NCBI GenBank assembly: GCA_945873675.1
Contig: CAMCEP010000016.1
Span: forward strand, 1-19,499
Direction of reading: 5' to 3'
From: Asaia bogorensis
GTDB taxonomy: Bacteria; Pseudomonadota; Alphaproteobacteria; Acetobacterales; Acetobacteraceae
DNA length: 19,499 nt
Shown: positions 8,176 to 15,161 of the stretch, piece after piece
Layout of the letters: every line of letters begins with the position of its first letter
Numbering within the stretch: position 1 is the first letter of the stretch
Notes under the pieces: model-generated
Databases searched by the model: none
Seen by the model: only the letters and a program-made list of their open reading frames with translations
Told to the model about the DNA's origin: nothing
Program-made: the position numbers and the translations under genes

Positions 8176-9189
8176 ATGCGCAGATTACTCATTGGCGGCC
8201 TGCTCAGCCTGCCTCTCTCCAAAGGTATTTTTGCACGAAGCGCTTTCGCTCAACGAAGCAATTATACTGTGATGCTGATTCTTTTCCGCGGTCAGACAGC
8301 GGCGGAAGAAGCCTTCATGCTGTATTTGAAAGAACGTCTTTCGGCGGAATTCCTGATTCGTGACATCGACGGCGACCGCACAAAAATTCGCCAATTCATC
8401 AATGAAGCCAGACAGCGGCGCGTGGACCTGGTCTATACCTTTGGAACAACGGTAACCCAGGATGTCGCGGGCGTTCTTGGTTCGGTGGATCGCAATCGGC
8501 ACCTTGTCGATATTCCCGTGGTCTTCAATATTGTCGCTGATCCCGTTGGCGCCGGCATTGCGGATGGGCTTACCCCAACGGGGCGCAATGTGACCGGGGT
8601 TTCACATCTGGTTCCGCTGCGCGATCAGATCAGTGCCATGCAGCGCTTTGCAACGGTCCGCAAACTTGGCGTTATCTATAATGTTTCAGAAGTGAATTCC
8701 CTGCTGGCCGTGGTCCAGTTGCGACAGCTTGCGAATATTCTTGAATATGAACTGATCGAAGCGCCGCTTGGCACCGGCCATCGCCCAAGCACGTCAGAGA
8801 TTGAACAGGCAATGGAACGGATGCTGGCAGTCAGGCCGGATTTCATCTATTTGCCATCCGATTCCTCCATGATTGCCAATGCTCAAGCCATCGTGCGGCT
8901 CGCCACGGCAGCCAAGGTGCCCGTCATTTCCGCGACCGAGGGCCCAATTTATGAGGCTGGCGCCTTGGTTGGCATGGTGACCAAATATGTGAATGCTGGC
9001 GCCTTTGCCGGCTATAAGGCGGAACAGATCTTGCTCAAAAGACAGTCAGTGGGCAGCATGCCTATTGAAAGGTTGCAGCGCAATTCTCTAGTCATCAACA
9101 TGAATGCGGCGGCGCAGCTTGGCATCTATCCACCGCTCGATCTTCTGAGGATCGCTGAGCTGGTCGGCACCCCTTCGGGCACACGGTAG
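8176..9189 (+). CDS. PF04392-type ABC substrate-binding protein (TrpX-like family), orphan
   Basis: Predicted secreted binding protein of the family that includes TrpX. The 337-residue form starting at the ATG at 8176 has AGGAG (8166-8170) five bases upstream and opens with a signal peptide, MRRLLIGGLLSLPLSKG, with likely cleavage after SAFA (22-25). A longer start at 8158 would overlap the MFS stop as ATGA but adds only six residues and lacks the ribosome site. Family blocks are VDLVYTFGTTVTQDVAG (83-99), DIPVVFNIVADPVGAGI (112-128), NVTGVSHLVP, and a second-lobe FIYLPSDSSMIAN. Such proteins usually work with an ABC permease and ATPase, which are absent here; the partner seems to be the adjacent sensor-MFS pair. 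It may deliver a ligand to the transporter or present it to the sensor domains. The ligand cannot be deduced. Confidence 0.85.
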   Translation: MRRLLIGGLLSLPLSKGIFARSAFAQRSNYTVMLILFRGQTAAEEAFMLYLKERLSAEFLIRDIDGDRTKIRQFINEARQRRVDLVYTFGTTVTQDVAGVLGSVDRNRHLVDIPVVFNIVADPVGAGIADGLTPTGRNVTGVSHLVPLRDQISAMQRFATVRKLGVIYNVSEVNSLLAVVQLRQLANILEYELIEAPLGTGHRPSTSEIEQAMERMLAVRPDFIYLPSDSSMIANAQAIVRLATAAKVPVISATEGPIYEAGALVGMVTKYVNAGAFAGYKAEQILLKRQSVGSMPIERLQRNSLVINMNAAAQLGIYPPLDLLRIAELVGTPSGTR

Positions 9190-9231
9190 CCATCCTCGCC
9201 AACCGCGCCCGATCAGGTCTAGCCTTGCCCC

Positions 9232-9969
9232 ATGCCGCGCCAGGCCGCCCGCGCTTCACGCGCCGTTCTAATCACCCGCCCGGAACCCGGCGCGGCGGAG
9301 TCCGCGCGCGCGGTTGCCGCACTTGGCTGGGAAGCGGTGCTGGCGCCTGCACTCACGCTAACCACCCTGCCCTTCAAGGCGCCCGCAAATTGCAAGGCGA
9401 TCATCATCACCAGCCGCGCCGCCGCCCGCGCGCTGCCGCCCTGTGCGCTGCCCGTGATTGCAGTGGGCGAAGCCTCAGCCGCTGAAGCACGCGCGCGCGG
9501 TTTTGCGGATGTGCGCGCTGCGGCAGGGGATGCGCAAGCGCTCGCAGCACTTATTGGCACAACACTGAAGCCAGAAGGCGGTTCGCTTTGCCTTGCCATT
9601 GGTGAAGGCTATGCGCTTGATCTCGCCGCCGCGTTGCGCGCCAAGGGATTTCGCGTGCTCCGTCGCGTGGTTTATGCTGCGCGGCCAAGCACTGCATTAC
9701 CGCAGGAAGCCTGCGAAACCATTCGCGAAGGCCGCATTCACGCCGCGCTTTTCACCTCCCCACGCTCAGCGCAGGAAGCGATGCGCTTGCTGCGCGATGC
9801 CGGCATGGAACAGGCAGCCCAGAACATTATCGCCATTGCGCTCAGCCCGCGCATTGCCGTCACCCTTGCCACCCTGCCCTGGGCAGAAATCCGCACCGCA
9901 AGCCAGCCAGATCACGCAGCCTTGTTGGCATGCCTGGGCCCTGCGGATGTGCTAAAGAACCCCCCATGA
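9232..9969 (+). CDS. hemD: Uroporphyrinogen-III synthase
   Basis: Closes and inverts ring D of hydroxymethylbilane to give uroporphyrinogen III in heme, siroheme and cobalamin synthesis; cytoplasmic. The 245-residue length fits. Although the family is poorly conserved, the expected blocks are all here: LITRPEPGA near the N-terminus, IIITSRAAARAL, VIAVGEASAAEARARGF, ALFTSPRSAQEAMRLL, IIAIALSPRIA, and a C-terminal PDHAALLACL. The start at 9232 has no clear ribosome site. It is 42 bases after the binding-protein stop, so read-through from the upstream unit is possible. The stop overlaps the next gene by ATGA. In many alphaproteobacteria hemC precedes hemD; here it does not. Confidence 0.88.
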   Translation: MPRQAARASRAVLITRPEPGAAESARAVAALGWEAVLAPALTLTTLPFKAPANCKAIIITSRAAARALPPCALPVIAVGEASAAEARARGFADVRAAAGDAQALAALIGTTLKPEGGSLCLAIGEGYALDLAAALRAKGFRVLRRVVYAARPSTALPQEACETIREGRIHAALFTSPRSAQEAMRLLRDAGMEQAAQNIIAIALSPRIAVTLATLPWAEIRTASQPDHAALLACLGPADVLKNPP

Positions 9970-11057
9970 GCGACACCCCCCCTGCCCCCAAGCGCCGCCT
10001 TGATCCTCTATTATTGCCGCTTTTTGCTGGCGGCGCGGTGCTGGTCCTGGCCCTTGCCTGGCTGATCATCACGCCGCGGCCAAATGCTCCGGCCCTGCCC
10101 AGCCTGGCCCCGCTGGAAGCGCGGCTTAGCGCCCTTGAAGCGCGCCCCGGCTTGAACCCGGCGCCGCTGGAAACCCGCCTGACTGCGCTGGAAGCCCGCC
10201 CGCGCGCCACCGCCGCGCCTGATCTGGCGCCGATCATCCAAAGGCTTGAAGCGCTGGAGGCCCGCCCAGCGCCAAGCCTGGATACGGCAAGCCTTGCGCC
10301 GCGCGCTTTGGCCGAAAACCTGGCGACAAGGCTTGATCGGCTCACGGAACGCCAGGATGCGCTGGCGGCGCGGATGCAAGCCGGCGATGCCGAAGCGCTC
10401 CGCCGGACAGAAGATTTGGCGCGCAGCCTGCTGGCACGGCTGGAAGCCGCCGAAAAGATGGAGGCCGAACGCATCGCCGCCGCCGGCGCCGCTTTGGAAG
10501 GCCGGCTGGCCGGCGCCGAATCCACCCTCGGCGCCCGGATGCAGGCCCTGGAAGCAGCGCAGACGCGCATCACCGCCGTTGAAGCCCGCGCCAATCGGGT
10601 GCAGGCCATTGCGGCGCTGCGCGCCCGGCTGGATGCGGGGCAGGCGCTTGGCCCGACACTGACGGCCTTCCCCAATGCGCCTGCCGCGCTCAGCCGTTTC
10701 GCTACGGCCAGCCCGCCGACCGAAGCTGCGCTTCGCCTTGGGTTTGAAGACGCTGCCCGCGCCGCCCGCGCCGCGAGTGAACCGGCGCGTGAAGGCCAAT
10801 CCATTCTGGAAAGTGCCTCCGCCCGCTTGGCGGGGTTGGTGACCATTCGGCGTGGTGAGACGGTGATTTGGGGCGATGAAGCCGCTGCCGCTTTGGAAGC
10901 CGCGCGCCGCGCCCTGGAAGCGGGCGATCTGCCGGGCGCGCTGGCACGGCTTGCCCCCCTGTCACCCGCCGCCCGCGCCGCGCTCGGCGCTTGGGAGGCT
11001 GACGCCCAGGCGCTGCTGGCAGCGCGCGCCGCCATCATCACCCTGGCCGGGGGCTGA
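9966..11057 (+). CDS. Mitofilin/Mic60-family inner-membrane protein (HemX position)
   Basis: A 363-residue single-pass membrane protein between hemD and hemY, the position of the alphaproteobacterial mitofilin-like protein linked to membrane organisation. A short cytoplasmic N-terminus is followed by one membrane helix (about 14-36). Residues 45-230 are strongly helical, Ala/Glu/Arg/Leu-rich and probably coiled coil, beginning with three near-repeats of a LEARLSALEARP type (about residues 48-100). The C-terminal region (about 230-363) contains ETVIWGDEAAAALEAARRAL and LAPLSPAARAALGAW, like the mitofilin signature end of this family. The start is the ATG in the ATGA overlap with hemD; a frame-compatible ATG at 9930 lies inside hemD and is less likely. 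Family assignment rests mostly on context and layout because the low-complexity middle is weak evidence. Confidence 0.75.
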   Translation: MSDTPPAPKRRLDPLLLPLFAGGAVLVLALAWLIITPRPNAPALPSLAPLEARLSALEARPGLNPAPLETRLTALEARPRATAAPDLAPIIQRLEALEARPAPSLDTASLAPRALAENLATRLDRLTERQDALAARMQAGDAEALRRTEDLARSLLARLEAAEKMEAERIAAAGAALEGRLAGAESTLGARMQALEAAQTRITAVEARANRVQAIAALRARLDAGQALGPTLTAFPNAPAALSRFATASPPTEAALRLGFEDAARAARAASEPAREGQSILESASARLAGLVTIRRGETVIWGDEAAAALEAARRALEAGDLPGALARLAPLSPAARAALGAWEADAQALLAARAAIITLAGG

Positions 11058-11063
11058 GGCGCC

Positions 11064-12311
11064 ATGCGCAAGGCGCTTTTGCTGCTGGCGGGGCTGATTG
11101 GCGTTGCCGCGCTGACGCTTTGGCTGCTCCGGCTGGGCGGTTCGGTTGAAATCCGCGCCGGTGAGTTCTGGATCGGCCTGCCAGTGCCGGTGGCGGCCGC
11201 GCTTCTGGCGCTTGGCTTTGTGCTGCTGCATGGCGCGTTACGGCTGTTGGCGTGGTCTCGCGGTGTGCCGGGCAGGATGGGGCTGCGCCGCGCCGCGCGA
11301 CGCCGCGCGGATGGCGATGCGGCCGTTACGCGCGCACTGATTGCGCTTGGCGCTGGCACCGCGCCGCGCGCCTTGGAAGAAACCCGCCGCGCCCGCGCGC
11401 TTTTGGGCGATACACCGCAAACCCTGCTGCTGGCGGCCGAGGCGGAAAAACTCGCTGGCAAGGAAGACGCTGCCGGCGCCATTTTCAAGAAATTGTCGGA
11501 AGATTCCTCGGCGCGCTTCCTTGGGCTTCGCGGCCTGTTGCGCCAGGCGATGCAGCGGGAAGATTGGCCCGAAGCCCAGCGCCTGGCGCGCGAGGCCGAG
11601 GCAGCGCAACCCGGTGCCGCGTGGCTCCGCGAAGAACGCCGGCTTTTGGCGGAACGCAGGCAGGATTGGCGCGAAGCCCTGGCGCTTTGCCCGCCGGATG
11701 GCCCGCGCGCAGCCTTTGCCCTGGCGGCAGCGGTGGCGGAGCCTGATGCCACCAAGGCAGCGGAATTGGAAAAACAGGCCGTCGCGGCAGATGCGAAATT
11801 CGCCCCCGCCGCTTTGGCTCAGGCCGCACGGCTAATGGCTTCGGGCAGCCAGCGCCGCGCACGTGGCGTGCTGGAAGCAGCCTGGAATGCCGCCCCGCAT
11901 CCGGATTTGGGCGCGGCTTGGATTGAGTCGGTGCCGGCGCCCCTCGCGCGCGTCAAGGCGGTTGAAGACCTGACGCATCGTAACCCCGCCCATCCAGAAG
12001 CGCGGCTATTGATGGCGCAGGTTGCGCTGGCGGCTGGGCTGACCGGGCGCGCGCGCAGTGAATTGGATGGTTTGCTCGCCAGCGGGGCAGCAGATCGGCG
12101 CGCCTATATGCTTTTCGCGGAATTGGAGCGCGCCGAACATGGCGATAGCGCCGAAGGCCGCGCGGCCGAGGCCGCATGGCTCCGCGAAGCGGCCAATGCC
12201 GCCGGCGCGCCGCGCTGGCGCTGCGATGGGTGTGGTGCCGAACATAGCGCCTGGAAGCCCGATTGTGCGGCTTGTGGCGCGCTTGGGCGGATTGGCTGGT
12301 CACGCAACTGA
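11064..12311 (+). CDS. hemY: HemY-family tetratricopeptide membrane protein
   Basis: Heme-biosynthesis-associated protein of the proteobacterial HemY type (not the Bacillus protoporphyrinogen oxidase of the same name); its exact role is unsettled. Two N-terminal membrane helices (about 3-22 and 36-58) lead into a long helical-repeat region typical of TPR folds (about 80-370). The extreme C-terminus carries a rubredoxin-like metal site, CDGC (387-390) and CAAC (401-404), ending WSRN, as in alphaproteobacterial HemY and the related LapB. It begins six bases after the upstream stop, so the three genes hemD, mitofilin-like and hemY should be one transcript. The 415-residue length is normal. A long open frame on the opposite strand here is a by-product of high GC. 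Confidence 0.85.
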   Translation: MRKALLLLAGLIGVAALTLWLLRLGGSVEIRAGEFWIGLPVPVAAALLALGFVLLHGALRLLAWSRGVPGRMGLRRAARRRADGDAAVTRALIALGAGTAPRALEETRRARALLGDTPQTLLLAAEAEKLAGKEDAAGAIFKKLSEDSSARFLGLRGLLRQAMQREDWPEAQRLAREAEAAQPGAAWLREERRLLAERRQDWREALALCPPDGPRAAFALAAAVAEPDATKAAELEKQAVAADAKFAPAALAQAARLMASGSQRRARGVLEAAWNAAPHPDLGAAWIESVPAPLARVKAVEDLTHRNPAHPEARLLMAQVALAAGLTGRARSELDGLLASGAADRRAYMLFAELERAEHGDSAEGRAAEAAWLREAANAAGAPRWRCDGCGAEHSAWKPDCAACGALGRIGWSRN

Positions 12312-12381
12312 CGCCTCTGCCCACCTTGCCCGATGGCGCAAGCGCTGTATGGAAGCGGCAGGATTTGAAAAGGAACTGGCC

Positions 12382-13086
12382 ATGGCCCTGACCCCCGCCC
12401 AAAAGACCGCGCTTGAAGCGGTTACCACCGCAACGCTCACCACCGTTCTGCTGAAGAAGGGCGTTCGGTTTTGCTACATTGCGGGGTCAAACCCGATCGT
12501 GCAGGGCGATCGCCGCCGCATTGTGGGCCCCGCCTTCACTTTGCGCTTCACGCCGACGCGGGAAGATTTGGCGACGGTGGATAGCTGGTCCTCGCCCCGT
12601 TCCACGCGCGCCGCGATTGAAGACATGCCCGAAGGCTGTGTTGCCGTGGCGGATGCGATGGGCAGCAAGGCGGCTGGGATTTTCGGCGATATCCTGTGTG
12701 CGCGCATGGCGAAGAAGGGTGTGGCCGGGCTGGTGACGGATGGCGTGGTGCGCGATGGCGCAGGCGTTATCGGCACGGGCTTGCCGGTGTACTGCCAGGG
12801 CTATGTGGCGCCAGCTTCTGTGGCGGCGCTGAATTTCGTTGGCTGGCAGGAAACCATTGGCTGCGGCGGCGTGACCGTTGTGCCGGGCGATATCATTGTG
12901 GCCGATGCCGATGGCGCGGTGGTGATCCCGCAAGCGCTGCTGGATGCCGTGGTGGATGCTGCGGTGGAACAGGAACGTCTGGAAGCCTGGATCATGGAAG
13001 AAGTGGGCAAGGGCGTGGCGCTGCCCGGCCTTTACCCGCCCAATGCGGAGACCAAGGCGCGGTATGAGGCGACCCGCAAGGGTTGA
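12382..13086 (+). CDS. RraA / HMG-CHA aldolase-family protein
   Basis: A 234-residue protein of the RraA superfamily, whose members are either RNase E regulators or metal-dependent class II aldolases acting on 4-hydroxy-4-methyl-2-oxoglutarate and 4-carboxy-4-hydroxy-2-oxoadipate. The core signature is GLVTDGVVRDGAGV, containing the D-G-x-x-R-D residues that bind the metal and substrate in the aldolases. IGCGGVTVVPGDIIVADADG and a GLYPPNAET tail match the RraA-like group I remember as ribonuclease activity regulator. The start at 12382 is preceded by AAAAGGAA (12368-12375) at good spacing; the frame stays open upstream into hemY but nothing conserved lies there. It faces a LigI-like hydrolase on the other strand. 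Intact R-D residues and a catabolic neighbour favour an aldolase over an RNase E inhibitor, but this is not settled. Confidence 0.85.
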   Translation: MALTPAQKTALEAVTTATLTTVLLKKGVRFCYIAGSNPIVQGDRRRIVGPAFTLRFTPTREDLATVDSWSSPRSTRAAIEDMPEGCVAVADAMGSKAAGIFGDILCARMAKKGVAGLVTDGVVRDGAGVIGTGLPVYCQGYVAPASVAALNFVGWQETIGCGGVTVVPGDIIVADADGAVVIPQALLDAVVDAAVEQERLEAWIMEEVGKGVALPGLYPPNAETKARYEATRKG

Positions 13087-13093
13087 AGGGTTT

Positions 13094-13113
13094 GGGGGGC
13101 TTTGCAGCCCCCC
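13094..13113 (+). terminator. Hairpin terminator after the RraA-family gene
   Basis: GGGGGGCT (13094-13101) and AGCCCCCC (13106-13113) form a perfect eight-pair stem with a TTGC loop, eight bases after the stop codon. The downstream sequence GTTTCGT is only a weak T-tract. Stem strength and position make termination likely. Confidence 0.65.
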
Positions 13114-13173
13114 GTTTCGTGCCTGTTCGGCTCACACGCGTTCGCCGAACACGCACTCAATTTGTGTTTGATC

Positions 13174-13217
13174 GCATTTTCCGAGTCGCCAAGTGTGACC
13201 ACTTGGCTTGAAAATGC
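13174..13217. terminator. Nested two-stem palindrome at the end of the minus-strand operon
   Basis: An inner eight-pair stem, GCCAAGTG (13188-13195) with CACTTGGC (13200-13207) and a four-base loop, sits inside a second exact eight-pair stem, GCATTTTC (13174-13181) with GAAAATGC (13210-13217). The outer arm begins right next to the stop codon (13218-13220) of the minus-strand amidohydrolase gene. No run of T's follows on either strand, so it may act as a 3' end stabiliser or a Rho-aided stop site rather than a standard terminator. Confidence 0.55.
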
Positions 13218-14072
13218 TCAAAACCCGTAAAGCCGCGCCGGGTTTTCGACCAGCACGCGACGGCGTTCCGCATTACTCGGCGCCCATTGGCCGAGCAGAT
13301 CGAGCAAATGGCCATCTTCCGGCATCCACTGCTGCAAGCTTGGATGCGGCCAATCCGTGCCCCATACGGCGCGATCCGGTGCGGCATCCAAAAGCGCACG
13401 CGCAAAGGGCGCGACATCGGCAAAAGGCGGCCCGCCAGAGATGCGATAGCCGGAAATCTTCACCCAGCATTGCGGGCTTTCCAGCATCTTGAGCAGCGCC
13501 TTGAAGCCAGCGCCATTCAGCCCTTCGCTGGCCTTCACTCCGCCCATGTGGTCCACCACCACCGGCACCGGTAGCGTCGCAAGACGCGGCGCCAATTCCG
13601 GCAATTGATGACCTTCCGCGTAAAGCTGCAAATGCCAGCCGAGCGGTGCGATACGGCGCGCCAGCGCTTCAAGTTGATCAAGCGGCGTGCCGTTCCCGCT
13701 GACGGCATTGAAGCGCACACCGCGCGTGCCGCGGGCATGAAGCCGCTTCAGCGCTGCTTCATCAAAGCTGTCATCAATCACCACCACAACGCGCGCACGG
13801 TCCAGGCCGAATTGTTCCGCTGCATCAAGCGAGACTTCGTTTTGGGTCCCGTAAACGCTTGGCTGCACAATCACCATGCGTTCAATGCCAAGCGCATCCG
13901 CCATGCGCTGATAATCGGCAATGGTCGCTGCCTGTGGGTCATAATGCCGCCCGGCATCAAGCGGGAAACGATCATAAGGCCCGAAGATATGGAAATGGCA
14001 GTCGCAGGAAAGTGCCGGCGCGCGCCAGGAAGGGCGCGGCGTGGTGGCCAGTGGCGGCAGGCAGGGTTTCAT
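13218..14072 (-). CDS. LigI-like amidohydrolase (PF04909 family)
   Basis: Metal-dependent hydrolase of the amidohydrolase-2 family, most like 2-pyrone-4,6-dicarboxylate (PDC) hydrolases that open a lactone ring in protocatechuate 4,5-cleavage. The 284-residue protein has the metal-binding CDCHFHIFGP (H26, H28), then MVIVQPSVYGTQN (66-78), GVRFNAV (118-124), VVDHMGG (172-178) and the WGTDWPHP active-site Asp block (237-244), all in LigI order. The ATG at 14072 overlaps the upstream stop by one base (TGATG) and has GGGAG before it; a GTG one codon earlier is also possible. It ends against a strong palindrome. Neighbours are a MetE-like protein upstream and, convergently, an RraA/aldolase-family gene. 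Other lactone or cyclic substrates are possible. Confidence 0.85.
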   Translation of the reverse strand: MKPCLPPLATTPRPSWRAPALSCDCHFHIFGPYDRFPLDAGRHYDPQAATIADYQRMADALGIERMVIVQPSVYGTQNEVSLDAAEQFGLDRARVVVVIDDSFDEAALKRLHARGTRGVRFNAVSGNGTPLDQLEALARRIAPLGWHLQLYAEGHQLPELAPRLATLPVPVVVDHMGGVKASEGLNGAGFKALLKMLESPQCWVKISGYRISGGPPFADVAPFARALLDAAPDRAVWGTDWPHPSLQQWMPEDGHLLDLLGQWAPSNAERRRVLVENPARLYGF

Positions 14073-15112
14073 CACGCCTCTCCCGTCACTTCACGCCGGA
14101 CAATCGCGGCCCCTTCCACCATGGCGCGCATCTTGCCGAAGGCGACATCGCGCGGCAGGTATTTCATGCCGCAATCAGGCGCCAGAATAATGTGCGCGGG
14201 ATCAATATGCGGCAACGCACGACGAATACGCTCGGCCACAATCTCCGGCGTTTCCACCTTATGGTTCGCCAGATCAATCACGCCCAGAATAATGGTCTGA
14301 TCGGAGAAATTCTTGAGCACCGAAGTATCAAGATTGGATTGCGCCGTTTCAATCGAAATCTGCCGGACGCGGCATTTGCAAAGCTCCGGCAGGAAAGAAT
14401 AGCCGGTGGGGCGCGCATGGATAATTGCGGCATAACCAAAGCAGATATGCACTGCCGTCTGGCCCTCAATCCCTTCCAAAGCACGATCCAGCGCGGCCAG
14501 GCCATATTGCCGCGCCTTTTCCGGCCGCGCCTGCATATAGGGTTCATCCACCTGCACATAATCCGCGCCAGCGGCGAAAAGATCCCGGATTTCGGCATTT
14601 ACGGCGACAGCATAATCATGCGCCATCTCTGCCTCATCCTTGTAGAAATCATTCTGTGCCTGCTGCGCCATGGTGAAGGGGCCAGGCACGGTGATCTTGA
14701 TTTTTCGGTCGGTATTGGCGCGCAGAAAAGCAACATCGCGGGTTTCCACCGCATGGCGGCGCTGAATGCGCCCCACCACGCGCGGCACCGGGTTGGGATG
14801 GCCGCTGCGGTCCAGCGCCGTGCCGTGGTTTTCCATATCCACGCCATCCAAAGCCGTCGCGAAGCGGTTGGAATAGCTTTCGCGGCGCATTTCACCATCG
14901 GTGATGATATCAAGCCCAGCGCGTTCCTGATCCCGGATCGCAATCAGTGTCGCATCATCTTGCGCCTGATCCAGAAATTCCGGCGCCACGCGCCAAAGTT
15001 CCTTGGCGCGCACCCGCGGCGGGAAACGCCCGGCAAGCTTGGCGCGGTCAATCAGCCATTCGGGCTGCGGGTAGGAACCGACAAGCGATGTCGGGAAAAG
15101 TTTCTGGGCCAT
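14072..15112 (-). CDS. Cobalamin-independent methionine synthase C-terminal-domain protein
   Basis: A 346-residue protein equal to only the catalytic C-terminal barrel of MetE; stand-alone versions are common and probably move methyl groups from varied donors to thiols. The zinc ligands are all present: HIC (H222, C224), E255 in SIETAQSN, and C314 in APDCGMKYLP. The substrate-side VDEP (188-191) is intact, and the N-terminal LVGSYPQPEWL and ITDGEMRRESY are typical of this group. The start at 15112 has GGAGGA (15119-15124) at good spacing; the open frame extends 23 codons upstream into the nitroreductase gene without conserved sequence. Its stop overlaps the start of the LigI-like gene. Lacking the N-terminal folate-handling half, it may not be a housekeeping methionine synthase. 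Confidence 0.85.
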   Translation of the reverse strand: MAQKLFPTSLVGSYPQPEWLIDRAKLAGRFPPRVRAKELWRVAPEFLDQAQDDATLIAIRDQERAGLDIITDGEMRRESYSNRFATALDGVDMENHGTALDRSGHPNPVPRVVGRIQRRHAVETRDVAFLRANTDRKIKITVPGPFTMAQQAQNDFYKDEAEMAHDYAVAVNAEIRDLFAAGADYVQVDEPYMQARPEKARQYGLAALDRALEGIEGQTAVHICFGYAAIIHARPTGYSFLPELCKCRVRQISIETAQSNLDTSVLKNFSDQTIILGVIDLANHKVETPEIVAERIRRALPHIDPAHIILAPDCGMKYLPRDVAFGKMRAMVEGAAIVRREVTGEA

Positions 15113-15161
15113 GGGGCATCCTCCGATTTCGAGGAAGCCTACCGGAGAATCCCGCGCCCTG

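Noticed and set aside
9860..11755. A 631-codon open frame on the minus strand
   Set aside because: It lies opposite hemD, the mitofilin-family gene and hemY, is composed almost only of Ala, Ser and Arg, and has no domain features. It is a GC-rich antisense shadow.
11953..12402. Minus-strand frame across the hemY-rraA junction
   Set aside because: Arg/His-rich composition and no motifs; the plus strand is clearly coding through the HemY zinc-site tail.
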